Counted from the stretch's first letter, positions 52,694-61,950 are shown. The stretch is DNA of 64,000 nucleotides from Actinoplanes cyaneus (GCF_016862095.1 NZ_BOMH01000002.1:62001-126000), one strand, 5' to 3'. Program-made: numbers and translations. The notes: generated by a model not told the origin, from the letters alone.

Positions 52694-53737
52694 CTACTTC
52701 CCGGTGCGGATCGGGACGGTGACCGCGCTGCTCCACGGCACGGCCTGGCTCATCCATGGCACCGTCGCCAGGTCGATCGTCATCTCGCCGCCGGTCACGG
52801 CCGCCTTCCGGCGGAACGCGAACCGGTACGTGACGTTCCCGCCCACCGCGGGCGCCGCCTCGGTCACCGAGAACGAGTCCGCCTGGGCCTTCACGGACGG
52901 CCACTTGTTCCCGGCCCGTTCGAGCCCTTCCGGCGCGTAGAACAGGATCGTGACCCGGGACGGGTGAGCGCCGCGCACGTGACTCACCGTCACGTCGAGG
53001 GTGCCGGTGCGGTATCCACCGCGCGGCGCCCCGAGCACCAGCTGTCCCGCGCTGACCTGCATCTGGGTCACGTGCGGGTTGAGCGGCAGCTGCCGTTCCC
53101 CGCTGACCTGCGTGAACCGGCCGTCCCGCAGGGCGTACCCCCGGGTCTGCCAGATCTGCGGGGTCCGATCGGCGCAGCAGCGCTGGTAGTCGCCGACCAC
53201 CGCGGTGACGACCCCGTCGGGGCCGACCTTCGCGCCGTCGGTCCGGAGGTCCCGGATCTGCCCGGTGGTGGCGACCACCTGCCCGAGCGACACGATGTGC
53301 CCGGCCCGGTCCCGGTCGTAGGCGACGAGTTGCTTGCTCCCGCCCTCGATCATGCACCCGAACAGCACGATCGTCTCGTCCGCGCCGTCATGGTCGACGT
53401 CACCGTAGGTCACCGAGAGGATCAGGACGGCATCCCCGTACGGCGGCCGGCCGTCGGCGACGGGGTGCGGGTCCACCGGCACGGCCCCGTCGTGGAAGCG
53501 CAGCGAGCCGGACGGGCCCTGCACGTTGTCGGCCGGCCACGGCGGGACGTCCAGCGTCGCCTCCCGCAGCGCGGCCAGGGAGATGTGCCCGTCCGGTGGC
53601 GCGGCCGGCGCGAAGGACGCCCGGGCCAGCGGGAAGATGCCGAGCGGCAGGCCTGCCAGCAGCGTCAGCACGGCGGCGAACAGCACGGTGAGCCACGGCC
53701 GTGGCCGGGGAACTGGGGGAAGCGGAGAGAAGTCCAT
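52694..53737 (-). CDS. Membrane-anchored hypothetical protein
   Basis: The product is 347 aa from ATG 53737. A Pro-rich start and one transmembrane helix (LTVLFAAVLTLLAGLPLGIF) are followed by a large extracellular beta-rich domain. DVDHDGADETIVLFG is an FG-GAP/VCBS-like calcium-binding strand. The C-terminus resembles an Ig-like fold (TYRFAFRRKAAVTGG). A longer frame to 53851 (MNNLG start) is possible but has weaker codon bias and no better ribosome site. No function is known. Confidence 0.6.
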   Translation of the reverse strand: MDFSPLPPVPRPRPWLTVLFAAVLTLLAGLPLGIFPLARASFAPAAPPDGHISLAALREATLDVPPWPADNVQGPSGSLRFHDGAVPVDPHPVADGRPPYGDAVLILSVTYGDVDHDGADETIVLFGCMIEGGSKQLVAYDRDRAGHIVSLGQVVATTGQIRDLRTDGAKVGPDGVVTAVVGDYQRCCADRTPQIWQTRGYALRDGRFTQVSGERQLPLNPHVTQMQVSAGQLVLGAPRGGYRTGTLDVTVSHVRGAHPSRVTILFYAPEGLERAGNKWPSVKAQADSFSVTEAAPAVGGNVTYRFAFRRKAAVTGGEMTIDLATVPWMSQAVPWSSAVTVPIRTGK

Positions 53738-53893
53738 CGTGGGCAGATTGTGGACCATCATCCCGTCCGGCGCCACCAAAACGCCAGAAATCACCCATCC
53801 AGGGCCGCCGTCGCGATTGCGGCCGATCGCGCCGAACCCTAGATTGTTCATCGACGGTACTAAATACTCCCTGCACAGTCAGGAGCGACAAGC

Positions 53894-54991
53894 ATGCAAC
53901 TGACATCCCTCGCCCGTCTCGGCGTGATCGCGCTGCTCGGCGGCGGGCTGGTCACGGTCGCCACCCCGGCCGCGGCCACGCCGGTGCCGCGTCAGGTGCA
54001 CACCGCCGGGCGGACGGTGACGGTGGGCACGGACGCGGCGTTCACCTGGCCCGGCGTCTACTTCGAGGGCCGGTTCCGGGGCACGAGCGTCGGGCTGAAG
54101 CTCGACGACGCGGTCAACGACTACGACGTGCAGGTCGACGGCGGGCCGCCGGCCACGCTGGTCACTCCGGGCGCCACCACGCAGTGGATCACCGGCCTCT
54201 CCCGGGGCGATCACACCGTACGGCTGGCGAAGCGGACCGAGAGCCCGTGGAACGCGGCGCTCTTCGGCGGCCTCGTCCCGGGGCCCGGCGGCCGGATCCT
54301 CGCCGCGCCGGCCGCCCGGCATCGGCAGATCGAGTTCATCGGCGATTCCTGGACCGCGGGGTACGGCGACATGTCGACGAGCCGCGACTGCTCCGGCGAG
54401 GGCGTGCTGACCCGCAACAGCAACGCCGATCAGGCCTTCGGCGCCCGTACCGCCAAGGCCCTGAACGCCGACTACCAGATCAACGCCTGGTCGGGCATCG
54501 GCATGGTCCGCAACTACAACGGCAGCAGCCCGGGCACCGATTACCGCACCTACTACGACCGGGCCCTGCAGGCGGCCGACGAATCGGTCTGGCGGCGCCC
54601 GGCGTCCTGGCATCCGCAGGTGGTCGTGATCGGTCTCGGCACCAACGACTTCTCCACGCCGCTCAATCCGGGCGAGAAGTGGGCCGACGACGCCGCATTG
54701 GCAGCCGACTATGTCGCCGCGTATCAGGGATTCCTCGACAAGCTGCGGAAGCGGTACGGCCCGGCGACGCGTTTCGTGCTCACCTACCCCGACCTGAGCT
54801 ACCGGACGACGGCGCTGGCCGACTCCGTCCAGCGGATCGTCCGGGACCGCCACGACCGGGTGAGCGCGCTCTACTACGACAACGCGGCGCTCGGCCTGGA
54901 TCTGCTCGGCTGCGACTGGCACCCGTCGTCGCACGATCACGCGATCCTGGCCGGGACCCTCACCACGTACCTCCGGAACCTGTTCTCCTGA
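53894..54991 (+). CDS. SGNH/GDSL esterase, CE2-like
   Basis: The product is 365 aa. A signal peptide (to about residue 29) precedes a jelly-roll domain (about 35-135, AFTWPGVYFEGRFRGTSVG). An SGNH hydrolase domain follows: IGDSWTAGYG with nucleophile Ser, GLGTND with oxyanion Asn, and DWHPSSHDH with catalytic Asp/His. The two-domain order matches carbohydrate-esterase family 2 acetyl-xylan esterases. It is an extracellular deacetylase of polysaccharides. CAGGAG precedes ATG 53894. Confidence 0.87.
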   Translation: MQLTSLARLGVIALLGGGLVTVATPAAATPVPRQVHTAGRTVTVGTDAAFTWPGVYFEGRFRGTSVGLKLDDAVNDYDVQVDGGPPATLVTPGATTQWITGLSRGDHTVRLAKRTESPWNAALFGGLVPGPGGRILAAPAARHRQIEFIGDSWTAGYGDMSTSRDCSGEGVLTRNSNADQAFGARTAKALNADYQINAWSGIGMVRNYNGSSPGTDYRTYYDRALQAADESVWRRPASWHPQVVVIGLGTNDFSTPLNPGEKWADDAALAADYVAAYQGFLDKLRKRYGPATRFVLTYPDLSYRTTALADSVQRIVRDRHDRVSALYYDNAALGLDLLGCDWHPSSHDHAILAGTLTTYLRNLFS

Positions 54992-55021
54992 TCGCCGGTT
55001 GCCCTGACCGCCCGGCGGCGG

Positions 55022-55978
55022 TCAGGGCAGCAACGCGTTCAGATCCGGTTTCGCGGTGAGCAGCCCGTCGGTGACGGCCAGGCCGGCGAGGGCGTCGACG
55101 GAGGCGCGGTTGATCTCCGAGGGCCACTTGGGCATCACCAGCGCCGCCCGCACCGTCGGATCGATCTTGGTGTACGCGCCGAGTATCTCGCGCACCTGGT
55201 CGGGGTGGCTGTCGGCGTACCCCAGAGACTTCTTCATCGCCTCGGTGAAGCGCCGGACGAGGTCCGGGTTGGCGGAAATCAGCTGCTGCGACGTGAAGTA
55301 CATCGCGACGGTCAGGTCGGGTGCCGCGTCCACGTAGCTCGACGCGATCTTCCGAGCCCCGGCGAGCACCGCGGCCTGCTGGAACGGCTCGACCACGAAG
55401 ATCGCGTCGACCTGGCCGGACTCCAGCGCCGGCACCTGATCGGGGAACGCGAGCTCGGTGAACTTCACCGCGGCGGCGTCACCGCCGTCCTTGCGCACCG
55501 ACGCCCGTACGCTCGTCTCGACGATGTTCTTCAGGGTGTTTGCCGCGACCGTGCGGCCGGCCAGGTCCTTCGGTGATTTGATCGGGCTGTCCGCCTTGAC
55601 GAACAGACCGGCGAAGTCCTTGCCCTCGACCCCGGTCGAGTTGTTGCCGTTGGCGACGACCTTGACCGGCAGGTTCTTGGACGCGCCGAGCAGCAGCGAG
55701 ATCGTGTTGCTGAAGCCGAACTGGTATTCCCCGCCGAGCACCGCTGGGACGATCGCCGCGCCGCCCTGGGCCGTGGTGAGCGTGAGGTCGATCTTCTGTT
55801 CCTCGAAGTAACCCAGCGCCCGCCCGAGGTAGATGGGCGCCACGTCGACGATCGCGATCACCCCCGTGGTCACCTTGTCCACCTGGCCGGCCTCGCCGTC
55901 CTGGTCGCCGGAGTCACCACAGGCGGTGAGCAGAAGAATCGTGGCGGCCAGCGCCGCGGTCAGCCGGAATCGAGGCAT
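55022..55978 (-). CDS. ABC substrate-binding lipoprotein (NMT1/SsuA-like)
   Basis: The product is 318 aa from ATG 55978 (ATG 55993 also in frame). A lipobox LLLTAC anchors it. The mature protein has the periplasmic-binding fold of the NMT1/SsuA/TauA group (IVDVAPIYLGRALGYFEEQ, GSKDLAGRTVA-like, VVEPFQQAAV). It would bind a sulfonate, nitrile or pyrimidine-type ligand. No permease or ATPase gene is adjacent. It lies 33 bp after the TetR gene on the same strand and is probably co-transcribed with it. Confidence 0.87.
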   Translation of the reverse strand: MPRFRLTAALAATILLLTACGDSGDQDGEAGQVDKVTTGVIAIVDVAPIYLGRALGYFEEQKIDLTLTTAQGGAAIVPAVLGGEYQFGFSNTISLLLGASKNLPVKVVANGNNSTGVEGKDFAGLFVKADSPIKSPKDLAGRTVAANTLKNIVETSVRASVRKDGGDAAAVKFTELAFPDQVPALESGQVDAIFVVEPFQQAAVLAGARKIASSYVDAAPDLTVAMYFTSQQLISANPDLVRRFTEAMKKSLGYADSHPDQVREILGAYTKIDPTVRAALVMPKWPSEINRASVDALAGLAVTDGLLTAKPDLNALLP

Positions 55979-56011
55979 GTCAGGAAACCCCATTCGTCGG
56001 TTTCCCGCAAA

Positions 56012-56773
56012 CTAGGCCAGCGATTCGGGCCCGTCAATGATCGGTGCGGATGATTTCTTTCGCTTCGGCTTGCGTTTCTTCGGCCGGAATTCCTCCGCCC
56101 GGGCGGCCAGGGCGTCGATCAGTTTGTCCAGCACCCCCGGGAACGGGGAGGCCGTGATCTGAGTCAGATGATCACGAACGGCCGCCAGGTTGGGGTATTC
56201 CTCGGGCGAGAACGTCGCGTACGTCTGCGCGAGCGCCTGCTTGTCGGCCTCCTCCTGACCGGGCTCGAGCTCGATCGCGTCCATCGCGGCGAGCGCCAGC
56301 ACCGCGTCGATGAAGTCCCGGAAGTGCCGGACGGCGTCGGCCGGCGGGAAGCCGGCACGCAGCAGCAGGCCGATGCCGATGTCGTCGGCGCGCAGCTCGT
56401 TGGGCCCGGCGGTGAACCGGATGGCGCGCAGCTGGGCCAGGCGCGGGTGCCGCAGCATCGAGTCGTGCACGCCGCGGCCCATCTCGCGCAGCGCCTCGCG
56501 CCAGTCCGAGCCCGCCTCGAAGTCGGCCAGGGTCTCGCTGATCAGACGGTCGGCGATCGCGATCAGCAGCGCGTCCATGTCCCGGAAGTACCGGTAGACG
56601 GCCGACGGGTCGGCGCCCAGCTCGACCCCGAGGCGACGCACCGTGAGCGCATTGCCGCCGGGCGCCTCGATCAGCCGCAGCGCCGCATCGATGATCATCG
56701 ACTCCTCGAGGATCACGCCGGCGCGCGTGGGCCGCCGCCGGACCCGGTCGGACGTGCCCCGTGTCGTCGCCAT
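56012..56773 (-). CDS. TetR-family regulator
   Basis: The product is 253 aa. A basic start (RRRPTRAG) leads to the HTH (NALTVRRLGVELGADPSAVY and RYFRD). The C-terminal domain has HFRDFIDAVLALAAMDAIEL, and a Lys-rich tail (PKKRKPKRKKSS) is unusual. It belongs to the same subfamily as 12146-12844. It is divergent from the FAD oxidoreductase across twin operator-like repeats and is first in an operon with a substrate-binding protein. Confidence 0.88.
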   Translation of the reverse strand: MATTRGTSDRVRRRPTRAGVILEESMIIDAALRLIEAPGGNALTVRRLGVELGADPSAVYRYFRDMDALLIAIADRLISETLADFEAGSDWREALREMGRGVHDSMLRHPRLAQLRAIRFTAGPNELRADDIGIGLLLRAGFPPADAVRHFRDFIDAVLALAAMDAIELEPGQEEADKQALAQTYATFSPEEYPNLAAVRDHLTQITASPFPGVLDKLIDALAARAEEFRPKKRKPKRKKSSAPIIDGPESLA

Positions 56774-56785
56774 GAAGGCCCTCCT

Positions 56786-56827
56786 TATGTCAACGCGATG
56801 ACCTAGTTATGTCAACGCATTGACCTA
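56786..56827. promoter_or_regulatory. Twin operator in the divergent TetR/oxidoreductase promoter
   Basis: Two 20-bp copies, TATGTCAACGCGATGACCTA at 56786 and TATGTCAACGCATTGACCTA at 56808, have a 22-bp period (two helical turns). Each contains GTCA-n6-TGAC symmetry; the second is extended to GTCAA-CGCA-TTGAC. This fits cooperative TetR dimer binding. Confidence 0.8.
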
Positions 56828-56874
56828 AGGCTACCGCACACGGTTACCTATGGCCCTGACCAGGGAGGATCAGC

Positions 56875-58290
56875 ATGCGGGCGGACACACCGGCCTACGA
56901 CCTCGACATCCGGACCGACGAAAAGCGCATCCGCGCGGCCCTCGCCGACGCTGCCCGGACGCCGTTCTGGCTCGAGGATCCCGGACGGCCCGCCCCGCAG
57001 CCCGCCCTGATCGGCGCCATCGAGACCGACCTGCTGATCATCGGCGGCGGTTACTGCGGGTTGTGGACCGCGCTGCAGGCCAAGGAGAACGATCCCGGCC
57101 GGGACGTCGTGCTCGTCGAGGGCGAGGAGATCGGCTGGGCGGCGAGCGGCCGCAACGGCGGATTCGTCGAGGCCAGCCTGACCCACGGCCCGGAGAACGG
57201 GCAGCGCAACTTCGCCGGCGAGCTCGACGTGCTGACCACGCTGGCCGAGGAGAACTTCACCGCGTTCCGGGACTCGCTGACCGAGCACGGCATCGACGCC
57301 GAGTGGCAGGAGGAGGGCGCGCTCGAGGTCGCCACCGAACGTCACCAGGTCGACGAGCTGCGGGCCGTGCCCGGCCGGTTCTTCGACCGCGACGAGCTCG
57401 CCACGCTCGTGCGCTCGCCGCTGTACCGGGCCGGCGTGCTCCGCGAGACCGGTGCCGCGCTCGTCCACCCGGCGAAGCTGGCCTGGGGCCTCAAGGAGGC
57501 GTGCCGCCGGCTGGGCGTGCGCATCTACGAGCACACGCCGGTGACCCGGCTCGCCGACCGGGGCCGGACGGTCCGCGCCACGACCGGCATGGGCACCGTC
57601 CGCGCCCGCAAGGTCGTGCTGGCCACGAACGGGTTCCCGTCGCTGCTGCGGCGCAACCGGTTCCTGACCATCCCGATCTACGACTACGTGCTGATGTCCG
57701 AGCCGCTCACCCCGGCCCAGCTCGACGAGATCGGCTGGCAGGGCAACTTCGGGATCGGCGACTGCTCGCGGCAGTTCCACTACTACCGCAAGACCGCCGA
57801 CAACCGGATCCTGTGGGGCGGGTACGACGCGGTCTACCACCGCGGCGGTGGCATCCGCCCCGAGTTCGACCAGCGCCCGGAGACCTTCGCGCGCCTGGCC
57901 GACCACTTCCTGCGCACGTTCCCGCAGCTCGGCGACGTCAGGTTCACCCACGCCTGGGGCGGCATGATCGACATGTCCACCCAGCTGGCCGCCTTCCAGG
58001 GCCTGGCGATGGGCGGCAAGGTGGCCTACAGCAGCGGTTTCACCGGGCTCGGCGTGGCCGCGACCCGCTTCGCCGGCTCGGTGATGCTCGACCTGCTGGC
58101 CGGGCTGGACACGCCCCGCACCCGGCTGCGGATGGCCACCAAGCGGCCGTTGCCGATCCCGCCGGAGCCCCTCGCCTACCCCGCGGTCCAGGTGATCCGG
58201 CGGGCCATCGCGCGCGCGGACCGCAACGGCGGCCGCGACGGCGTCATCCTCAGGACCGCCGGTCTGCTCGGCTTCTCCTTCGACTCCTGA
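56875..58290 (+). CDS. FAD-dependent oxidoreductase (DAO family)
   Basis: The product is 471 aa. An FAD Rossmann motif (LLIIGGGYCGLWTALQA) near residue 55 is followed by SGRNGGFVEA, GALEVATERHQ, and a C-terminal GFTGLGVAATRFAG that closes the FAD site. The pattern resembles gamma-glutamylputrescine or amino-acid oxidases. It probably oxidises an amine or amino acid. GGGAGGA precedes ATG 56875. It is controlled by the divergent TetR gene through the twin operators. Confidence 0.88.
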   Translation: MRADTPAYDLDIRTDEKRIRAALADAARTPFWLEDPGRPAPQPALIGAIETDLLIIGGGYCGLWTALQAKENDPGRDVVLVEGEEIGWAASGRNGGFVEASLTHGPENGQRNFAGELDVLTTLAEENFTAFRDSLTEHGIDAEWQEEGALEVATERHQVDELRAVPGRFFDRDELATLVRSPLYRAGVLRETGAALVHPAKLAWGLKEACRRLGVRIYEHTPVTRLADRGRTVRATTGMGTVRARKVVLATNGFPSLLRRNRFLTIPIYDYVLMSEPLTPAQLDEIGWQGNFGIGDCSRQFHYYRKTADNRILWGGYDAVYHRGGGIRPEFDQRPETFARLADHFLRTFPQLGDVRFTHAWGGMIDMSTQLAAFQGLAMGGKVAYSSGFTGLGVAATRFAGSVMLDLLAGLDTPRTRLRMATKRPLPIPPEPLAYPAVQVIRRAIARADRNGGRDGVILRTAGLLGFSFDS

Positions 58291-58304
58291 CGAGGTCGTT
58301 CCCC

Positions 58305-58326
58305 GCCCGGCGGTCCGCCGCCGGGC
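58305..58326 (+). terminator. GC hairpin after the oxidoreductase gene
   Basis: GCCCGGCGG and CCGCCGGGC are perfect 9-bp arms around TCCG, 14 bp after the stop codon. There is no T-tract. Confidence 0.55.
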
Positions 58327-58383
58327 CGGGAGCGCACCACCCGAAAGCCATACAGACCGGCCAATACGTGATTTCCGCATACG

Positions 58384-58411
58384 TTGACCGTCGTAAATGG
58401 AGGGTCATAGG
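58384..58411 (+). promoter_or_regulatory. Possible sigma-70-type promoter of the M14 peptidase gene
   Basis: TTGACC at 58384-58389 and CATAGG at 58406-58411 have 16-bp spacing. The start codon is 44 bp further on, after GGGAAGGGAACG. The -10 match is modest. Confidence 0.4.
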
Positions 58412-58454
58412 CTGCTCCGCATTCGACGATTCCCGGGAAGGGAACGAGCACACG

Positions 58455-61202
58455 ATGCGGATTCCGAAACGCCTGGCAGGTGTCGCGGCGATCGCCCTGG
58501 TCACCGCCCTGAGCTCCGTCCCGGCGAGCGCCACCCCCGCGCGCGCCGATTGCGCCACCGACCCGTCCGCCCACCTGAGCACCGTCCCGAGCCCGGAGAC
58601 CTTCCTCGGCTTCCCGCTCGGCGCCGGCCAGCAGCGGGTCGTCACGAACGCCGAGATCCGGAACTATCTGAGCGCCGTGGACACCTCCTCCGACCGCGTG
58701 GTCACCGGCACGATGGGCACGAGCGTGCTCGGGCAGCCGCTGGACTACGCGGTGGTCGCCCAGCGGAAGACCGACCTCGACGAGGTCGCCGGCGCGATCC
58801 GCAGCCTGCGGGACCCGCGGAAGCTGAGCGCTGACCGGGCACGCCGGATCGCCGCCGGCAAGCCCGCCATCGTCTGGATCGCCGGCAACGTGCACGGCGG
58901 CGAGACCAGCGGCGCGGACGCCTCCCTGAAGACCCTCTACGAGCTGGCCGCCGGCCTGTCCTGCGCCGTGCGGCAGCGCAACGACAACCTGATCACGGTC
59001 ATCCTGCCGACCCAGAACCCGGACGGGCGCGACGCGCTGCGGCGCCAGAACGACTTCGGCTTCGACCTCAACCGGGACTGGTTCGCCCGGACGCAGCCGG
59101 AGACCGACAGCAAGCTCGAGCTGCTCCGGCAGTTCCCGCCGCAGGTCTTCATCGACGCCCACGAGATGGGCGGCCAGCGGTACTTCTTCCCGCCGAACGC
59201 GGACCCGATCCACCACGAGATCGCCGACGCGCCGGTCGACTGGATCAACCGGATCGGCGAGGCGAACAAGGCCGGTTTCGGATTCAACGGCGCCTGCTCC
59301 GACACGGTCACGACCGAGTGCTACTTCAACTACGACACCTACGACCTGTTCTACATGGGATACGGCGACACCGTTCCGGCGACCGGGTTCGGGGCCGCCG
59401 GAATGACGTACGAGAAAGGCAGCGCCTCGGCCGTCCAGGACCGGGTCCAGCAGCAGTTCAACACCCAGTGGGCGACGCTGGGCTGGGCCGCCGCCCACAA
59501 ACGCGAGGTGCTGACCAGCTACTACAAGCTCTGGGCGGACGCGCTCGCGCAGGGACGGGCCGGCACGCTCGAGCCGAACGAGGTGGTGCAGCCGGAGAAC
59601 ACGGTGCAGTTCCCGGTGCCCGACATCACGGTCCGGTCCTACTTCCTGATGCCCGGCCGCCAGCTCGCCGACGTGCGGCAGCTGGTCGAGCGGCTGCGGA
59701 AGATGGACGTCGAGGTCTACGAGATGAAGAAGCCGGTCACGGTACGCAACGCGCACGTCTTCGGCGGGCGGACCGCGAAGAACGTCGCCGTTCCCGCCGG
59801 GGCGTACTGGATCCCGATGGACCAGCCGCAGAAGCATTGGATCCAGGCGACTCTGGGCGAGGACCCGTACGTCCCGTTCCCCTACTTCTACGACGTCTCC
59901 TCGTGGAGCAACCCGCTCCTGATGGGCATCGACACGATCTACACCGGTGACGCCGTACGCCCGAAGGCCGATCTTGTCCGCCGGATCGCCGGTGGCCGGG
60001 CGGGAACCGCGCCCCGCGGCGGCTCCTACACCTACCGCCAGGACTCGGCCGCCGCGGCGCAGCTGACGTTCCGCCTGCTCGGCCAGGGTGTCGCAGCGGT
60101 CCGCGACGGTGATCTGATCCGCGTGCCGTCCGCCGCCGTCACCCCGGCGATCGACCGGCTCGCCCGATCACTGGGCGTCACGCTGTCCGTTTCCTACCGA
60201 CCCTCCTCGGGTACGGCCCTGGCCCGGCCCGACGTCGGCCTGTTCCGCGGCACCGGCATCTCCACCACGTCCGGCTCCTACGGCGAGGCCCGTTACGTGC
60301 TCGGCCGCAAGTGGGGGCTGGACCTCACCCCGATCACCGCGGCCGACATCAACGACAACACGCCCGCCTTCACCGGCCGCAGCGTCCTGCTGGTGCCGGA
60401 CGGCAGCAGCGCGACCGGTGGCCTGACCGCCACCGGGCAGGCGAACCTGCGGAACTGGATCGCGCAGGGCCACACCTACCTCGGCCTGCGCAACGAGGGC
60501 ACCCGCGTGGCCCGTGCCGCCGGGCTCACCTCCACCACGGAGAAGCCGAAACCGGCCGACTACCTGGTGATCGGCTCGCACCTGCGGGTCGACGTGGACA
60601 CCACCAGCCCGGTCGCGGCCGGCCGCCCGGCCGAGGACTTCCAGTTCAACAACGACGACCCGATCCTGACCCCGAGCACCAGCGGGACGAACGTGGTCAC
60701 GTACCCGCGGGGCGACACGTTCTGGCACAACGGCTACACCGTCGCGGCCGACACCCTGAAAGGCACGTCGGTCGTGGTCGACGAGCCCACCGGCGCCGGC
60801 CACGCGGTGCTGTTCGCGTTCAACCCGCTGTTCCGCGCCTACAACGAGAACGGCCTGGAACTCGTGGCGAACGCGCTGCTCCGGCCGGCCGGCACCCCGT
60901 CCGCGCTGCGGGCTCCCAGCCCGGACCCGGCGCGCGCGGCCGCCGCGGCCCAGCCGGTCCCGCCGAACCTGGGCGCCGAGTGGCGTCCCACCCGGATCCA
61001 GGTCGCGGCCACCGACCTGGCCCGCACGCAGGCCGTGGTCAGCCGTTACACGACCACGGCCACGACCGCGGTGGCCGGCGACTCCGCGTACCTGACCATC
61101 CCCAACCCGGACGGCGTGCAGCCGGACGAGCACCCGTACCTGCGAGACCTGGTCGCCGCCCTGAAGGCCGACCGGATCCCGCTGCGCTCCGTGGTCGGCT
61201 GA
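58455..61202 (+). CDS. Secreted M14-family zinc carboxypeptidase
   Basis: The product is 915 aa. A signal peptide to about residue 32 is followed by the peptidase domain with the zinc motif GNVHGGETSG (HxxE), the asparagine-rich TQNPDGRDALRR, and the third zinc ligand in VFIDAHEMGG. The remaining about 500 residues form a long C-terminal region with TYGFRLLGQGVA-like and RSVLLVPDGSSATGG segments, perhaps a glutamine-amidotransferase-like and an accessory binding domain. It removes C-terminal residues from peptides outside the cell. A hairpin terminator follows. Confidence 0.88.
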   Translation: MRIPKRLAGVAAIALVTALSSVPASATPARADCATDPSAHLSTVPSPETFLGFPLGAGQQRVVTNAEIRNYLSAVDTSSDRVVTGTMGTSVLGQPLDYAVVAQRKTDLDEVAGAIRSLRDPRKLSADRARRIAAGKPAIVWIAGNVHGGETSGADASLKTLYELAAGLSCAVRQRNDNLITVILPTQNPDGRDALRRQNDFGFDLNRDWFARTQPETDSKLELLRQFPPQVFIDAHEMGGQRYFFPPNADPIHHEIADAPVDWINRIGEANKAGFGFNGACSDTVTTECYFNYDTYDLFYMGYGDTVPATGFGAAGMTYEKGSASAVQDRVQQQFNTQWATLGWAAAHKREVLTSYYKLWADALAQGRAGTLEPNEVVQPENTVQFPVPDITVRSYFLMPGRQLADVRQLVERLRKMDVEVYEMKKPVTVRNAHVFGGRTAKNVAVPAGAYWIPMDQPQKHWIQATLGEDPYVPFPYFYDVSSWSNPLLMGIDTIYTGDAVRPKADLVRRIAGGRAGTAPRGGSYTYRQDSAAAAQLTFRLLGQGVAAVRDGDLIRVPSAAVTPAIDRLARSLGVTLSVSYRPSSGTALARPDVGLFRGTGISTTSGSYGEARYVLGRKWGLDLTPITAADINDNTPAFTGRSVLLVPDGSSATGGLTATGQANLRNWIAQGHTYLGLRNEGTRVARAAGLTSTTEKPKPADYLVIGSHLRVDVDTTSPVAAGRPAEDFQFNNDDPILTPSTSGTNVVTYPRGDTFWHNGYTVAADTLKGTSVVVDEPTGAGHAVLFAFNPLFRAYNENGLELVANALLRPAGTPSALRAPSPDPARAAAAAQPVPPNLGAEWRPTRIQVAATDLARTQAVVSRYTTTATTAVAGDSAYLTIPNPDGVQPDEHPYLRDLVAALKADRIPLRSVVG

Positions 61203-61207
61203 CGATC

Positions 61208-61239
61208 GGTGGTGCCGGCCGTGAAGCCGGCACCACCGG
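61208..61239 (+). terminator. Hairpin terminator after the M14 peptidase
   Basis: Perfect 13-bp arms (61208-61220 and 61227-61239) surround CGTGAA, starting 5 bp after the stop codon. It also lies before the end of the convergent gene at 61270. Confidence 0.7.
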
Positions 61240-61269
61240 TTCCCAGCGCGATCCCGGCGCCGGGCCGGC

Positions 61270-61773
61270 TCAGCGGGCCGTGGCCAGCACCTCGGCGAGG
61301 CGGCGGGCCACCTCGGGACGGGCGATCAGCTCGGCGTACTCCTCCAGCAATGCCGGCGCCGCCGACGGCTCCGGCGTCGCGGTGAACGGGCCGGCGGGCA
61401 CCTCCGCGTCGACGGTGAACGCGACCCGGACCCCGACCCGCAGTCGGCGGGCCAGCACCTTCTCGATCGCCTCCCGCAGGGAGACCTCCAGGATCTGCCG
61501 TGCACGCAGGTCCGGGACCGCCAGCAACAGCACCCCGTCGTTCACTGCCCGTGGCCGCGCCGAGCGCAGGCACTGCAACTCCCGCTCCGACACCAGCACC
61601 GGATTGTCCAACTCGGCACATACGTCCTGCCAGAGTTGTCCCAGGCCGGAGAGGGTTGCCTGCAACCTCTGCCGCCCGGCCTCGACCAGCCACCGGCCGA
61701 CGTCGACACCGTCCGCCGCCGCGGCCGCCTCGAACTCACGGTAATCGTCCACACCCACCAGAACCTCAGCCAT
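61270..61773 (-). CDS. DnaA domain-I-like protein
   Basis: The product is 167 aa from ATG 61773 (ATG 61785 is an in-frame alternative). After about 40 residues of short helical region (VDDYREFEAAAAADGVDVGR) comes a segment that aligns by eye with DnaA domain I: LWQDVCAEL, then RPRAVNDGVLLLAVPDLRAR and VGVRVAFTVD. The AAA+ and DNA-binding domains of DnaA are absent. It might bind DnaA, DnaB-type helicase or their partners and modulate replication. It is not the chromosomal dnaA gene. Confidence 0.6.
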   Translation of the reverse strand: MAEVLVGVDDYREFEAAAAADGVDVGRWLVEAGRQRLQATLSGLGQLWQDVCAELDNPVLVSERELQCLRSARPRAVNDGVLLLAVPDLRARQILEVSLREAIEKVLARRLRVGVRVAFTVDAEVPAGPFTATPEPSAAPALLEEYAELIARPEVARRLAEVLATAR

Positions 61774-61880
61774 CGGGCCATCCAACCGCCGCGCGGCCCG
61801 ACACGCGAGGCGCCGGCCGTGCCGGGGTCAGGCGGGAGCGTCCGCCCATTACGGGCGTAAACTCCCATCTCGCTCGTTTC

Positions 61881-61947
61881 CGGCGGCGGCAAGCGGCGGC
61901 GAGCGGCGAGCGGCGGCGGCTGCGGCGAGCTGCGGCGGCGAGCTGCG
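61881..61947. repeat. GCGGC-rich simple repeats
   Basis: Irregular GCGGCG and GCGGCGAGCT units fill the gap before the PPOX gene, for example GCGGCGAGCTGCGG twice. This looks like slippage-prone sequence. No gene is visible in 61774-61950. Confidence 0.7.
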
Positions 61948-61950
61948 GTC

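Noticed and set aside
60168..61133. Minus-strand open frame opposite the M14 peptidase C-terminus
   Set aside because: Low-complexity antisense frame; the peptidase frame is continuous.
61881..61947. GCGGC repeats as a CRISPR-like array
   Set aside because: Units are irregular, very short and have no spacers; it is simple-sequence DNA.
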